This document shows, piece after piece, positions 14,798 to 21,568 of a stretch of 21,712 bases of DNA. The notes beneath the pieces are model-generated. The model did not search any database, was not told the DNA's origin, and saw only the letters and a list, made by a program, of their open reading frames with translations. Every line of letters starts with the position of its first letter. Position 1 is the stretch's first letter. A program made the translations under genes and the position numbers. Where the stretch lies: NCBI GenBank assembly GCA_964487215.1, contig CAZAPU010000011.1, positions 1 to 21,712 on the forward strand. Reading direction: 5' to 3'. The DNA comes from CAG-611 sp964487215 (GTDB lineage Bacteria; Bacillota_I; Bacilli_A; RF39; UBA660).

Positions 14798-15397
14798 TTA
14801 CATCCTTCTTTCAGAAACTGATAATCCATCTCCAATATCATAAAAATTAGTTTTATATTTTACATTTGTTTCTAAAAAAGAAATATAATTTTTTATTTTT
14901 TTTATTAAACTTCTTAATCTATAATTTTCTATTTCTTTTAATTCTTTTTTAACATAACCATGAAAAGAGATATTGTCCGTAATAACTGTACCTCTAGATT
15001 CTAAATTCTTTTCAAAGTGATCAAATATTTCTTTATTTTTACTCTTTGCTGCATCAATAAATATTAAATCAAATTTTTCTTTTATATTTACTTCTAAAGC
15101 ATCTTTAAAAATTAGAGTTATCCTATCCTCTAACTTCATTTTCTTTATATTTTTTACAGCTTTCAAATATCTTTCTTGATCTTTTTCAATTGTTGTAATA
15201 GTAACATCAGGTACAGCTAAAGCCATCATTATTGCAGAATAACCAACAGCTGTTCCTACTTCTAAAATATTCTTTACTTTATGTTTTTCAATATAATTAG
15301 TTAAAAAATCTAAACTATCATCTACAATGATTGGAATATTATTTTCTATCGCAGTTTTTTTTAATTCAATTATATCTTTATATAAATTTTCTACCAT
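14798..15397 (-). CDS. trmR: tRNA 5-hydroxyuridine methyltransferase (TrmR/YrrM)
   Basis: Class I SAM-dependent O-methyltransferase. In B. subtilis TrmR (YrrM) methylates 5-hydroxyuridine at tRNA position 34 to 5-methoxyuridine. Motif I is LEVGTAVGYS (45-54), the acidic ribose-binding residue is in TIEKD (about 69-73), and the catalytic metal-site Asp is in LIFIDAAKS with a following TDN (ITDNISFHG), as in catechol-O-methyltransferase-like enzymes. I chose the ATG at 15397, which overlaps the mltG stop (ATGGTAG); a GTG at 15406 is possible but sits almost on the AAGG SD. Downstream trhP1 starts 1 base after this stop. The generic name 'O-methyltransferase' would also fit, but the operon makes TrmR likely. 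Confidence 0.9.
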   Translation of the reverse strand: MVENLYKDIIELKKTAIENNIPIIVDDSLDFLTNYIEKHKVKNILEVGTAVGYSAIMMALAVPDVTITTIEKDQERYLKAVKNIKKMKLEDRITLIFKDALEVNIKEKFDLIFIDAAKSKNKEIFDHFEKNLESRGTVITDNISFHGYVKKELKEIENYRLRSLIKKIKNYISFLETNVKYKTNFYDIGDGLSVSERRM

Positions 15398-16464
15398 TCG
15401 TACCACAAACCTTCATTTATTAATTTATCTATCATTTCTTGATGTTCTGAACTTGTTTTTGTAAAATAAACATCATTATTTTTATCTGCTACAAAGAATA
15501 AATAATCATTAGTATTTGGATAAATAGCAGCTTCTATTGATTCTTTAGATACAGAAGAAATAGGTCCAATTGGAAGTTTTCCAATCATACCAGGTCCTCT
15601 TGTATTGTAAGGATTGCTACTATCTATTTCACTCATGTATAAATCTCTTTCACTAACATCTACTTTAGCAGCATAATATGTAGTAACATCACTACCTAAA
15701 CTCATCCCACTATTTAATCTATTATAAAACACTCCTGCTATATCTTTACGACTTTTTTTATCTATTCCTTCAAGTTCTACTACTGAAGCCATAGTTAAGA
15801 GCTCATGAACTGTATAATTGCTTGCTTCAATATCTTTTTTATAATTATTAAGAACATCTTCCATTTCATCTAACATAACTTCAAATATCTCTTCTACTGT
15901 AGCATCTTTACTACTAATACGATAAGTATCAGGAAATAAATATCCTTCTAAAGGATAATAAATACTGCTATTAGTTATTTCATCAGTTAAAAACCAATAC
16001 TTTTCTATTAATTTATTAATATATTCCATATCAGCTGCTTTATTCATAACACTATCATAAGTATTATTAGTTTTTTCTGAAATAATTTCAGCCACTTTTC
16101 TCATATGAAGTCCTTCTTTAAAAGTAATAGTTATTTCAGATTCATTGTGTCCTCCTTTTAATAGAGTTTCAACAATCTCATCCATATCCATACTTGGACT
16201 TAAATAATAAGCTGCTGCATATATATTATCAACTTTCCTTATTTTTAAATATATTTTAAAAGCAGTTGTATTCTTTATTATTTTTTCTTCTTTTAAAATA
16301 TTAGCTATTTCTGTAAAACTAGATCCAGTTGGAATAACTATATTATGTTCTTCATATTTACTCGATACTGGATTAAAGAAATACATTATCATTCCAACAA
16401 TTGTAACAGCAATAACAAATACTATTGCTGCTATAATAATTATTATTTTTTTATTTATTTTCAT
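15391..16464 (-). CDS. mltG: Endolytic murein transglycosylase MltG
   Basis: Membrane-anchored lytic transglycosylase (YceG family) that cleaves nascent glycan strands and sets their length. 357 residues from the ATG at 16464. It has a cytoplasmic Lys-rich start, one TM helix (7-29), a LysM-like region (about 41-105), and the YceG catalytic domain with PLEGYLFPDTY (171-181) and LLTMASVVELEGI (222-234). E230 corresponds to the catalytic Glu of the family. NSGMSLGSDVTTYY and YNTRGPGMIGKLPIGPIS are further hallmarks. The start overlaps the end of the DUF1292 gene by 14 bases without a clear SD; a GTG at 16476 is an alternative. It is embedded in the conserved ireB-ruvX-DUF1292-mltG-trmR operon. 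Confidence 0.95.
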   Translation of the reverse strand: MKINKKIIIIIAAIVFVIAVTIVGMIMYFFNPVSSKYEEHNIVIPTGSSFTEIANILKEEKIIKNTTAFKIYLKIRKVDNIYAAAYYLSPSMDMDEIVETLLKGGHNESEITITFKEGLHMRKVAEIISEKTNNTYDSVMNKAADMEYINKLIEKYWFLTDEITNSSIYYPLEGYLFPDTYRISSKDATVEEIFEVMLDEMEDVLNNYKKDIEASNYTVHELLTMASVVELEGIDKKSRKDIAGVFYNRLNSGMSLGSDVTTYYAAKVDVSERDLYMSEIDSSNPYNTRGPGMIGKLPIGPISSVSKESIEAAIYPNTNDYLFFVADKNNDVYFTKTSSEHQEMIDKLINEGLWYEW

Positions 16465-16747
16465 CTGCTGTACCACTATTTTCTTCTTGCAAAACTTTTA
16501 AAGCTATTTCAATTACTTTCCATTCTTTTTCTGTTTGGATTGGTTCAAGCTTCATAATATTTCCTTCTTGAACAACAACAGCACCATATGCCTTATAATT
16601 GCCAGCCTCATCTGGTATATTATCCGTATATGCCAAATAATGCTTTTTTGGTTCTTTTGAATCAAATTCTAACAATTTATAGAAAGTCATTTGTTCCCCT
16701 TTTTCATTAAAACCAATAAATGTATCTTCACTTAATTCTTCTTTCAT
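16451..16747 (-). CDS. DUF1292 protein (YrzB-like)
   Basis: 98 residues of the DUF1292 family found in Firmicutes between ruvX and mltG; the molecular function is not established. The pattern is typical: an N-terminal acidic stretch, F-x-Y-x-LLEFDSKEPKKHYLAYTD, then the D/E-rich middle with YKAYGAVV, and a C-terminal helix (EKEWKVIEIALKVL). No signal peptide and no Cys. It begins 1 base after the ruvX stop and its last 14 bases overlap the start of mltG, so it is tightly coupled to both. The SD is AAAGGAAAG before the ATG at 16747. Confidence 0.9.
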   Translation of the reverse strand: MKEELSEDTFIGFNEKGEQMTFYKLLEFDSKEPKKHYLAYTDNIPDEAGNYKAYGAVVVQEGNIMKLEPIQTEKEWKVIEIALKVLQEENSGTADENK

Positions 16748-16748
16748 T

Positions 16749-17162
16749 TTATCTTTCCTTTCTATCTAAATAAGATTGCAAAATTACTACAGCAGCCATA
16801 CCGTCTATTATAGTCTTTCTCTTTTTTCTAGAAAGATCTGCTTTAATCAAAATGTCTTCAGCCACTTTTGTAGTCATTCTTTCATCTTCTAATATTATTT
16901 CTTTATCTAAATATTTTTCTAATTTTTCTTTAAAAATAATTGTTTGTTCCGCTCTTTCTCCAATTGAATTATTCATATTCTTTGGAAACCCAAGAACTAA
17001 CCCATCAATTTTTTCTTTTTCTACTATTTCCTTTATTTCATCAAATAATTTTTGTTCATCATCATATTTAATGTTTTTATAAAAATTAGCAATTAAACCT
17101 AATCTATCAGAAACAGCTAATCCTAAAGTTTTGGTTCCTAAATCTAATCCTAAATATTTCAT
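16749..17162 (-). CDS. ruvX: Putative pre-16S rRNA nuclease RuvX/YqgF (YrrK)
   Basis: RNase-H-fold nuclease implicated in 16S rRNA 5'-end maturation and, historically, proposed as a Holliday-junction resolvase. The 137 residues have the family length. Catalytic acidic residues align as D7 (LGLDLGTKTLGLAVSD), D93/E94 (EDERMTT) and D120 (IIDGMAAVVILQSYL). The loop LVLGFPKNMNN is the conserved G-x-P-x-x-x-x-G region. The start overlaps the ireB stop (ATGA). It is the second gene of the ireB operon, as in B. subtilis (yrzL-yrrK). Confidence 0.95.
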   Translation of the reverse strand: MKYLGLDLGTKTLGLAVSDRLGLIANFYKNIKYDDEQKLFDEIKEIVEKEKIDGLVLGFPKNMNNSIGERAEQTIIFKEKLEKYLDKEIILEDERMTTKVAEDILIKADLSRKKRKTIIDGMAAVVILQSYLDRKER

Positions 17163-17410
17163 AGATCTCTCAAATAATATTTAAGTAAAGTTTCAATGAT
17201 TTTTTCTCTTTCAAGTTTTTGTATACAATTTCTAGCGGATTTATAATTTGAAATATATGCTAAATCTCCACTCATAAGATAACCAACTATTTGATTAATT
17301 CCATTATATCCTTTTTCTTCAAGTGCAATTTTTGTTTTTAATAAAGTTTCTGTAACCATATAATTTTCTACATCATCTACATTAAAAACAATAGTTTCAT
17401 CTTTACTCAA
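17159..17410 (-). CDS. ireB: IreB family regulatory phosphoprotein (YrzL)
   Basis: Small cytoplasmic protein that in Enterococcus is phosphorylated by the PASTA kinase IreK and modulates cephalosporin resistance and wall homeostasis. It is conserved across Firmicutes next to ruvX. The core is unmistakable: ALEEKGYNGINQIVGYLMSGDLAYISNYKSARN, then IQKLEREKIIETLLKYYL. I place the start at TTG 17410 (83 residues) because GAGAGGTGA lies 5-6 bases before it; the in-frame GTG at 17419 is inside that SD. The stop overlaps the ruvX start by 4 bases. It is first in a seven-gene operon driven by the promoter at 17440-17468. Confidence 0.95.
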   Translation of the reverse strand: MSKDETIVFNVDDVENYMVTETLLKTKIALEEKGYNGINQIVGYLMSGDLAYISNYKSARNCIQKLEREKIIETLLKYYLRDL

Positions 17411-17439
17411 AATTATCACCTCTCATAAAATATAAATTA

Positions 17440-17468
17440 ATTTTATCATTTATAGAAATATTTATCAA
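17440..17468 (-). promoter_or_regulatory. Promoter of the ireB-ruvX-mltG-trmR-trhP operon
   Basis: On the minus strand, TTGATA (-35, 17463-17468), a 17-base spacer ending in TGA, and TAAAAT (-10, 17440-17445) combine a near-consensus -35 with an extended -10. It sits between the parC terminator and ireB. Confidence 0.8.
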
Positions 17469-17491
17469 CCATTTATGCTTTTATTTTCTAT

Positions 17492-17515
17492 AAAAAAATA
17501 GGATTTCTCCTATTT
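17492..17515 (-). terminator. Intrinsic terminator of parC
   Basis: On the minus strand AAATAGGA-GAAA-TCCTATTT gives an 8-bp perfect stem with a GAAA tetraloop (17496-17515), followed by a T-run (17492-17498). The parC stop codon (17514-17516) overlaps the first arm. Confidence 0.9.
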
Positions 17516-20075
17516 AATATTTTAAAAAATCATCTATCTCATTTAATTTATCATCTATCTCTAATAATGATATTTGATTATACTTTTTTTCTTCTGTTGG
17601 AAGTTGTTTTTCTTCTGATATTTCTTCCTTAATTATATCTTTTAATTCTTCTTTTTTAATCAAATCAACAACTTCAAATACATCTAATACTTTTTTCTTT
17701 GAAATAATTGATCCTGCTTTATATCTATCAGTTATAGGTAATTCAGTATTCTTAATTCTTTCTATTTCATTATCTTTTTTTAATCCAAATAATGCTTTTG
17801 AATCTGTAACAAATACCTTTAATATTTTATGAGGATTACTTTTAATTTCTCTTAAAATTAAAAGTCCTCTTCTTGCCCTTGAAGTTTTCTCAAATTCTGT
17901 TAATTTAACTCTTTTTCCAGTTTCCTTATCACTAAAAACAGTTACATATTCTAAATTACTATCAAATACTTCAGCTGATATTACAACATCATTTTTTAAT
18001 GTTATTGCTTTTACTCCAGAAGACTTTATACCACTACTTGGTATTTCACTTTGCGAAAACCATAAACTATAACATTCTTTTGTAGAAATAATAATATCAT
18101 CATAATTATTTAAGAAAGCTGCTACAACAGTGTCTTTTTCTTTTAATTTCATACAAGAAATTGCTTTAGAATAACGACTTACTTTAAATTCTTCAAGTTT
18201 TGTTTTCTTAATCATTCCAAGTTTTGATGCTATAATAATTTCTTTATTTATAGAAAAATCAGTTACAGGTATAACACTTATAATTTCTTCATCTTCGGTT
18301 ATTTTTATAATATTACTTACATGTTTACCTAATTGTTTCCATTTTATATCTGGTATTTCATAAACTGGTATATATAAATAATTACCTAAATTTGTAAACA
18401 TTAATACTGTATCTACTGTATTAAGTTCATATAATCCAATAATATAATCATTTTCTTTTAAAAGTGGTTCTTCTGTATTAGAATTATATCCTCTTTTTGA
18501 AGTTCTTTTTACATAACCATCTTTAGTAACTAAAACAATTACATCCTCTTTAGGAATCATAGCCTCTTCATCTATCTTTATTTCCTCTACTGTTGCTTCT
18601 ATCTTAGTTTTTCTAGGTTCATTATATTCATCTCTAATAGCTCTTAATTCTTTTTTCATTATATATTTTAATGCTGCCTCATCTTCTAATATTTTAGTAA
18701 GAGCTGTTATTTTCATTTCTAAAGAATTTAATTCTTCTTCTAGTAATGTAACATCTGTATTAGTTAATCTATAAAGTTGTAATACTACTATTGCTTCAGC
18801 TTGTTCCATAGTAAAATCAAACTCTTTTACTAAATTTTCTTTTGCATCGATTTTATTTTTACTTTGTCTAATTACTCTAATTACTTCATCTAATATACTT
18901 ATTGCCTTAATAAGACCTTCTACAATATGAAATCTTTTTTTTGCATGTTCTAAATCAAATCTAGTTCTATTTAAAATAAACTCTTTTTGAAAAGCTATAT
19001 AACTATCAAGAATTTCAATAATGCCAAGAAGTTTTGGTCTTCTATTACAAATAGCAATCATATTATAATTATAATTTACTTGTAATTCTGTATTTTTATA
19101 TAAATAGTTTAAAATAAGTTCTCTATTTGCTTCTTTCTTTAATTCAATAACTATTCTTAAACCATCTTTATCAGATTCATCTCTAACTTCTAATATTCCA
19201 TCTATTTTTTTATCTATTCTAATTTCATCTATCTTTTTTACTATATTAACTTTTAATACTTCATAAGGAATTTCAGTAATAATAATATTATTTTTACTTT
19301 TATCTTGTTCAAAATCAATAGCAGCACGAACTACAACTTTACCTCTACCAGTTCTAAATGCTTCTTCAATACCTTTTTGATCTAAAGCAACTCCACCAGT
19401 AGGAAAATCAGGCCCCTTAATAATTTCCATTATTGTTTCTAATTTACAATTAGGACTATCAATTCTTTTTATTGTTGCATCTATTACTTCTCCAATATTA
19501 TGAGGAGGAATATTAGTTGCATAACCAGCACTTATTCCTGTAGCTCCATTTACAAGTAAATTAGGATATTTAGCAGGAAGTACAGTTGGTTCCATAATTG
19601 TATCATCAAAATTAGGTGCAAATTTTACTGTATCTTTTTCAATATCTTTTAAAAGTTCATTAGCTATTTTACTAAGTCTTGCTTCAGTATAACGGTAAGC
19701 AGCAGGACCATCTCCATCTATAGAGCCATTATTACCATGCATATCAATCATTGGATTTTTTATTTTCCAACTTTGGCTCATTCTAACCATTGCTTCATAA
19801 ATTGAACTATCACCATGAGGATGGAAATTACCAATAACATCTCCTACAGTTTTAGCACTTTTGCGATATGCTTTATCATAAGTATTGTGGCCAATATACA
19901 TTGCATATAATATTCTTCTTTGAACTGGTTTTAGACCATCCCTAACATCTGGAATAGCACGATCTTGAATAATATATTTACTATATCTTCCAAATCTTAA
20001 TCCCATTATTTCTTCCATAGAATATTCATATATTTTTTCTAATATTTGTTCAGTTGTATTTTTCTTAGTTTTCAT
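17514..20075 (-). CDS. parC: DNA topoisomerase IV subunit A
   Basis: Breakage-reunion subunit of the type IIA topoisomerase that decatenates daughter chromosomes. 853 residues. N-terminal winged-helix domain with DRAIPDVRDGLKPVQRRIL (38-56) and GDVIGNFHPHGDSSIYEAMVRMSQ; S90 and E94 align with the quinolone-determining S80/E84 of E. coli ParC. The catalytic Tyr is Y129 in AYRYTEARLS, next to R128. Then the tower and coiled-coil region (about 340-480) and a C-terminal beta-pinwheel (about 500-810) with GyrA-box-free repeats. It ends in an acidic Glu/Lys tail. Features such as YRKSAKTVGDV and DMHGNNGSIDGDGP favour ParC over GyrA. The SD AAGGTGG precedes the ATG at 20075. parE, usually just upstream, is absent; the upstream neighbour is the divergent tmcAL. 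Confidence 0.95.
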   Translation of the reverse strand: MKTKKNTTEQILEKIYEYSMEEIMGLRFGRYSKYIIQDRAIPDVRDGLKPVQRRILYAMYIGHNTYDKAYRKSAKTVGDVIGNFHPHGDSSIYEAMVRMSQSWKIKNPMIDMHGNNGSIDGDGPAAYRYTEARLSKIANELLKDIEKDTVKFAPNFDDTIMEPTVLPAKYPNLLVNGATGISAGYATNIPPHNIGEVIDATIKRIDSPNCKLETIMEIIKGPDFPTGGVALDQKGIEEAFRTGRGKVVVRAAIDFEQDKSKNNIIITEIPYEVLKVNIVKKIDEIRIDKKIDGILEVRDESDKDGLRIVIELKKEANRELILNYLYKNTELQVNYNYNMIAICNRRPKLLGIIEILDSYIAFQKEFILNRTRFDLEHAKKRFHIVEGLIKAISILDEVIRVIRQSKNKIDAKENLVKEFDFTMEQAEAIVVLQLYRLTNTDVTLLEEELNSLEMKITALTKILEDEAALKYIMKKELRAIRDEYNEPRKTKIEATVEEIKIDEEAMIPKEDVIVLVTKDGYVKRTSKRGYNSNTEEPLLKENDYIIGLYELNTVDTVLMFTNLGNYLYIPVYEIPDIKWKQLGKHVSNIIKITEDEEIISVIPVTDFSINKEIIIASKLGMIKKTKLEEFKVSRYSKAISCMKLKEKDTVVAAFLNNYDDIIISTKECYSLWFSQSEIPSSGIKSSGVKAITLKNDVVISAEVFDSNLEYVTVFSDKETGKRVKLTEFEKTSRARRGLLILREIKSNPHKILKVFVTDSKALFGLKKDNEIERIKNTELPITDRYKAGSIISKKKVLDVFEVVDLIKKEELKDIIKEEISEEKQLPTEEKKYNQISLLEIDDKLNEIDDFLKY

Positions 20076-20091
20076 TTTACCACCTTAATTT

Positions 20092-20120
20092 ATTATACCT
20101 TAATAAAAGATTTTTTTAAA
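20092..20120 (-). promoter_or_regulatory. Promoter of parC
   Basis: On the minus strand, TTTAAA (-35, 20115-20120), a 17-base spacer and a perfect TATAAT (-10, 20092-20097). The start site would be only about 12-14 bases before the ATG, giving a minimal leader that contains just the SD. Confidence 0.7.
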
Positions 20121-20187
20121 GAAAGTTTACAAAACTTTGCAAAAATAAGATGTTTAATAACTTAATGTATAACTGATTAACTTTTTA

Positions 20188-20196
20188 TGATAAAAT
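20188..20196 (+). promoter_or_regulatory. Extended -10 promoter of tmcAL
   Basis: TGA-TAAAAT (-10 at 20191-20196) lies 21 bases before the tmcAL ATG. The -35 is weak. With the parC promoter it forms a 142-base divergent promoter region. Confidence 0.6.
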
Positions 20197-20217
20197 ATAC
20201 CTATCGAAGGTGATTTT

Positions 20218-21345
20218 ATGGAAATTATTGGTGTAGTTGCAGAATATAATCCATTTCATAATGGACATTTGTATCATATAAAAAAAATAAAACAGTTGTA
20301 TCCAAATAGCTTAATTATTGCAGTTATTTCTACAAGTTTTTTACAAAGAGGAGAAATATCTATTTTAAATAAATGGGATAAAACTAAAATATGTCTAGAG
20401 AATAACATAGATTTAGTAATAGAACTTCCTTTTGTATTTTCTTCACAAAGTGCTGATATATTTGCTAAAGGTGCTATTAGTATTTTAAACTATTTAAAAG
20501 TTGATAAAATAATATTTGGTAGTGAAACAAATGATATAAATAACTTAATAAATCTTGCAAAAACTCAAATTAATAACAAAAAATATGATTCAATTGTAAA
20601 AGAATATTTAGATTTAGGAATAAATTATCCAACTGCCTTATCAAAAGCATTAAAAGATTTTAATTTAAATATTATTGATACTCCTAATGATTTATTAGCA
20701 ATATCATATATAAAAGAAATAATAAAAAATAATTATTCTATTGAACCTATTTCAATAGAAAGGACTAATAATTATCATAGTTTAGATACAAATAATGAAA
20801 TAATTAGTGCAACTGCTATTAGAAATTTAATTAAAAATAAAAAAAATATTAATAAATATATACCTAAAAATATAAATAAATATATTTATAAAGATATTGA
20901 TATATTTAAATTTTTAAAATATAAAATTAATAGTGATAAAGAAATATTAAGTACTTATCAAACAGTAGATGAAGGTATAGAAAATAGAATTATATCTTAT
21001 ATTAATAAAAGTAATACAATTGAAGAATTAATAAAAAATATAAAAACCAAAAGATATACTTTTAATAAAATCAATAGAATGTTAATACATATATTAACAA
21101 GTTTTACTAAAGAAGAAGCTAAAAATAATAATATATCTTATATTAGAATTCTTGGCTTTAATAAAAATGGTAAAAATTACTTAAATAAAATAAAAAAAGA
21201 TATAGAAATTCCATTAATTACAAGTTATAAAAATACTAATAATAAAATATTAGATATAGAATATCGTATTACTTCAATCTATAGTATTTTAGTAAATGAT
21301 AAAGATTTAATAAAAAAAGAATTAGAAAAGCCTATTATAAAATAG
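20218..21345 (+). CDS. tmcAL: tRNA(Met) cytidine acetate ligase TmcAL (YlbM)
   Basis: Nucleotidyltransferase-fold enzyme that, in B. subtilis, uses acetate and ATP to make N4-acetylcytidine at the wobble position of elongator tRNA(Met). 375 residues (family about 400). The nucleotide-binding motif VAEYNPFHNGH (7-17) corresponds to the HxGH class signature. QRGEISILNKWDKT, ENNIDLVIELPFVFSSQSAD, FGSET and ERTNNYHSLD with SATAIRNLI are family landmarks, and the C-terminal domain has KRYTFNKINRMLIHIL. The SD GAAGGTG is 5-6 bases from the ATG. It is the only plus-strand gene in the window and is even more AT- and Asn/Lys/Ile-rich than its neighbours. A terminator overlaps its stop codon. Confidence 0.95.
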   Translation: MEIIGVVAEYNPFHNGHLYHIKKIKQLYPNSLIIAVISTSFLQRGEISILNKWDKTKICLENNIDLVIELPFVFSSQSADIFAKGAISILNYLKVDKIIFGSETNDINNLINLAKTQINNKKYDSIVKEYLDLGINYPTALSKALKDFNLNIIDTPNDLLAISYIKEIIKNNYSIEPISIERTNNYHSLDTNNEIISATAIRNLIKNKKNINKYIPKNINKYIYKDIDIFKFLKYKINSDKEILSTYQTVDEGIENRIISYINKSNTIEELIKNIKTKRYTFNKINRMLIHILTSFTKEEAKNNNISYIRILGFNKNGKNYLNKIKKDIEIPLITSYKNTNNKILDIEYRITSIYSILVNDKDLIKKELEKPIIK

Positions 21346-21353
21346 ACTTTTTT
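21326..21353 (+). terminator. Intrinsic terminator of tmcAL
   Basis: AAAAG-c-CTATT-ataa-AATAG-a-CTTTT with further T: a 10-bp stem with one C/A mismatch and a T-run. The stop codon TAG (21343-21345) is in the second arm. Confidence 0.75.
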
Positions 21354-21427
21354 AGTTAAAAATTTTTTTAAAATTCACCAAGCAAATGTAATTTCAAAAA
21401 AAACAGCAACAAAAGAAATAACAAAAC

Positions 21428-21472
21428 AAAAAAAAACTGAAATATTGAAAATCCAGTTTCTATATTTCAGTT
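21428..21472 (-). terminator. Intrinsic terminator of the leftward gene at the right edge
   Basis: AACTGAAATAT and ATATTTCAGTT form a perfect 11-bp outer stem (21435-21445 with 21462-21472), with a smaller GAAA/TTTC inner stem. On the minus strand it is followed by a long T-run. It lies about 90 bases after the stop codon at 21563-21565 and ends that transcript before it meets tmcAL. Confidence 0.8.
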
Positions 21473-21542
21473 ACTCTTTCTATCATATTTTTTTCACTAT
21501 ACTTTATCTCATATTCTTACCTTTTGGGTTTAGAAGTTCTTG

Positions 21543-21568
21543 AAATAAAATTGTAAACAATTTTATTT
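21543..21568. repeat. Perfect 11-bp palindrome covering the stop codon of the edge gene
   Basis: AAATAAAATTG and CAATTTTATTT are perfect inverted repeats around a 4-base loop. The TAA stop (21563-21565, minus) is inside one arm. No T-run follows on the minus strand and a proper terminator lies 71 bases further on. A stem-loop just after the variable region is a known element promoting retrohoming in diversity-generating retroelements; that role here is inference. Confidence 0.7.

Noticed and set aside
14797..14841. Longer N-terminus for trhP1 starting inside trmR
   Set aside because: The 15 extra residues do not look like the family start, and the ATG at 14796 has a good SD directly upstream.
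16345..16557. Tyr/Asn-rich plus-strand frame across the mltG start
   Set aside because: Low-complexity shadow of the mltG and DUF1292 genes.
21354..21434. Possible small gene or template repeat in the A-rich spacer after tmcAL
   Set aside because: No open frame with an SD, and no resemblance to the 21563-21712 sequence; it is accounted for by two convergent terminators and an A-rich spacer.
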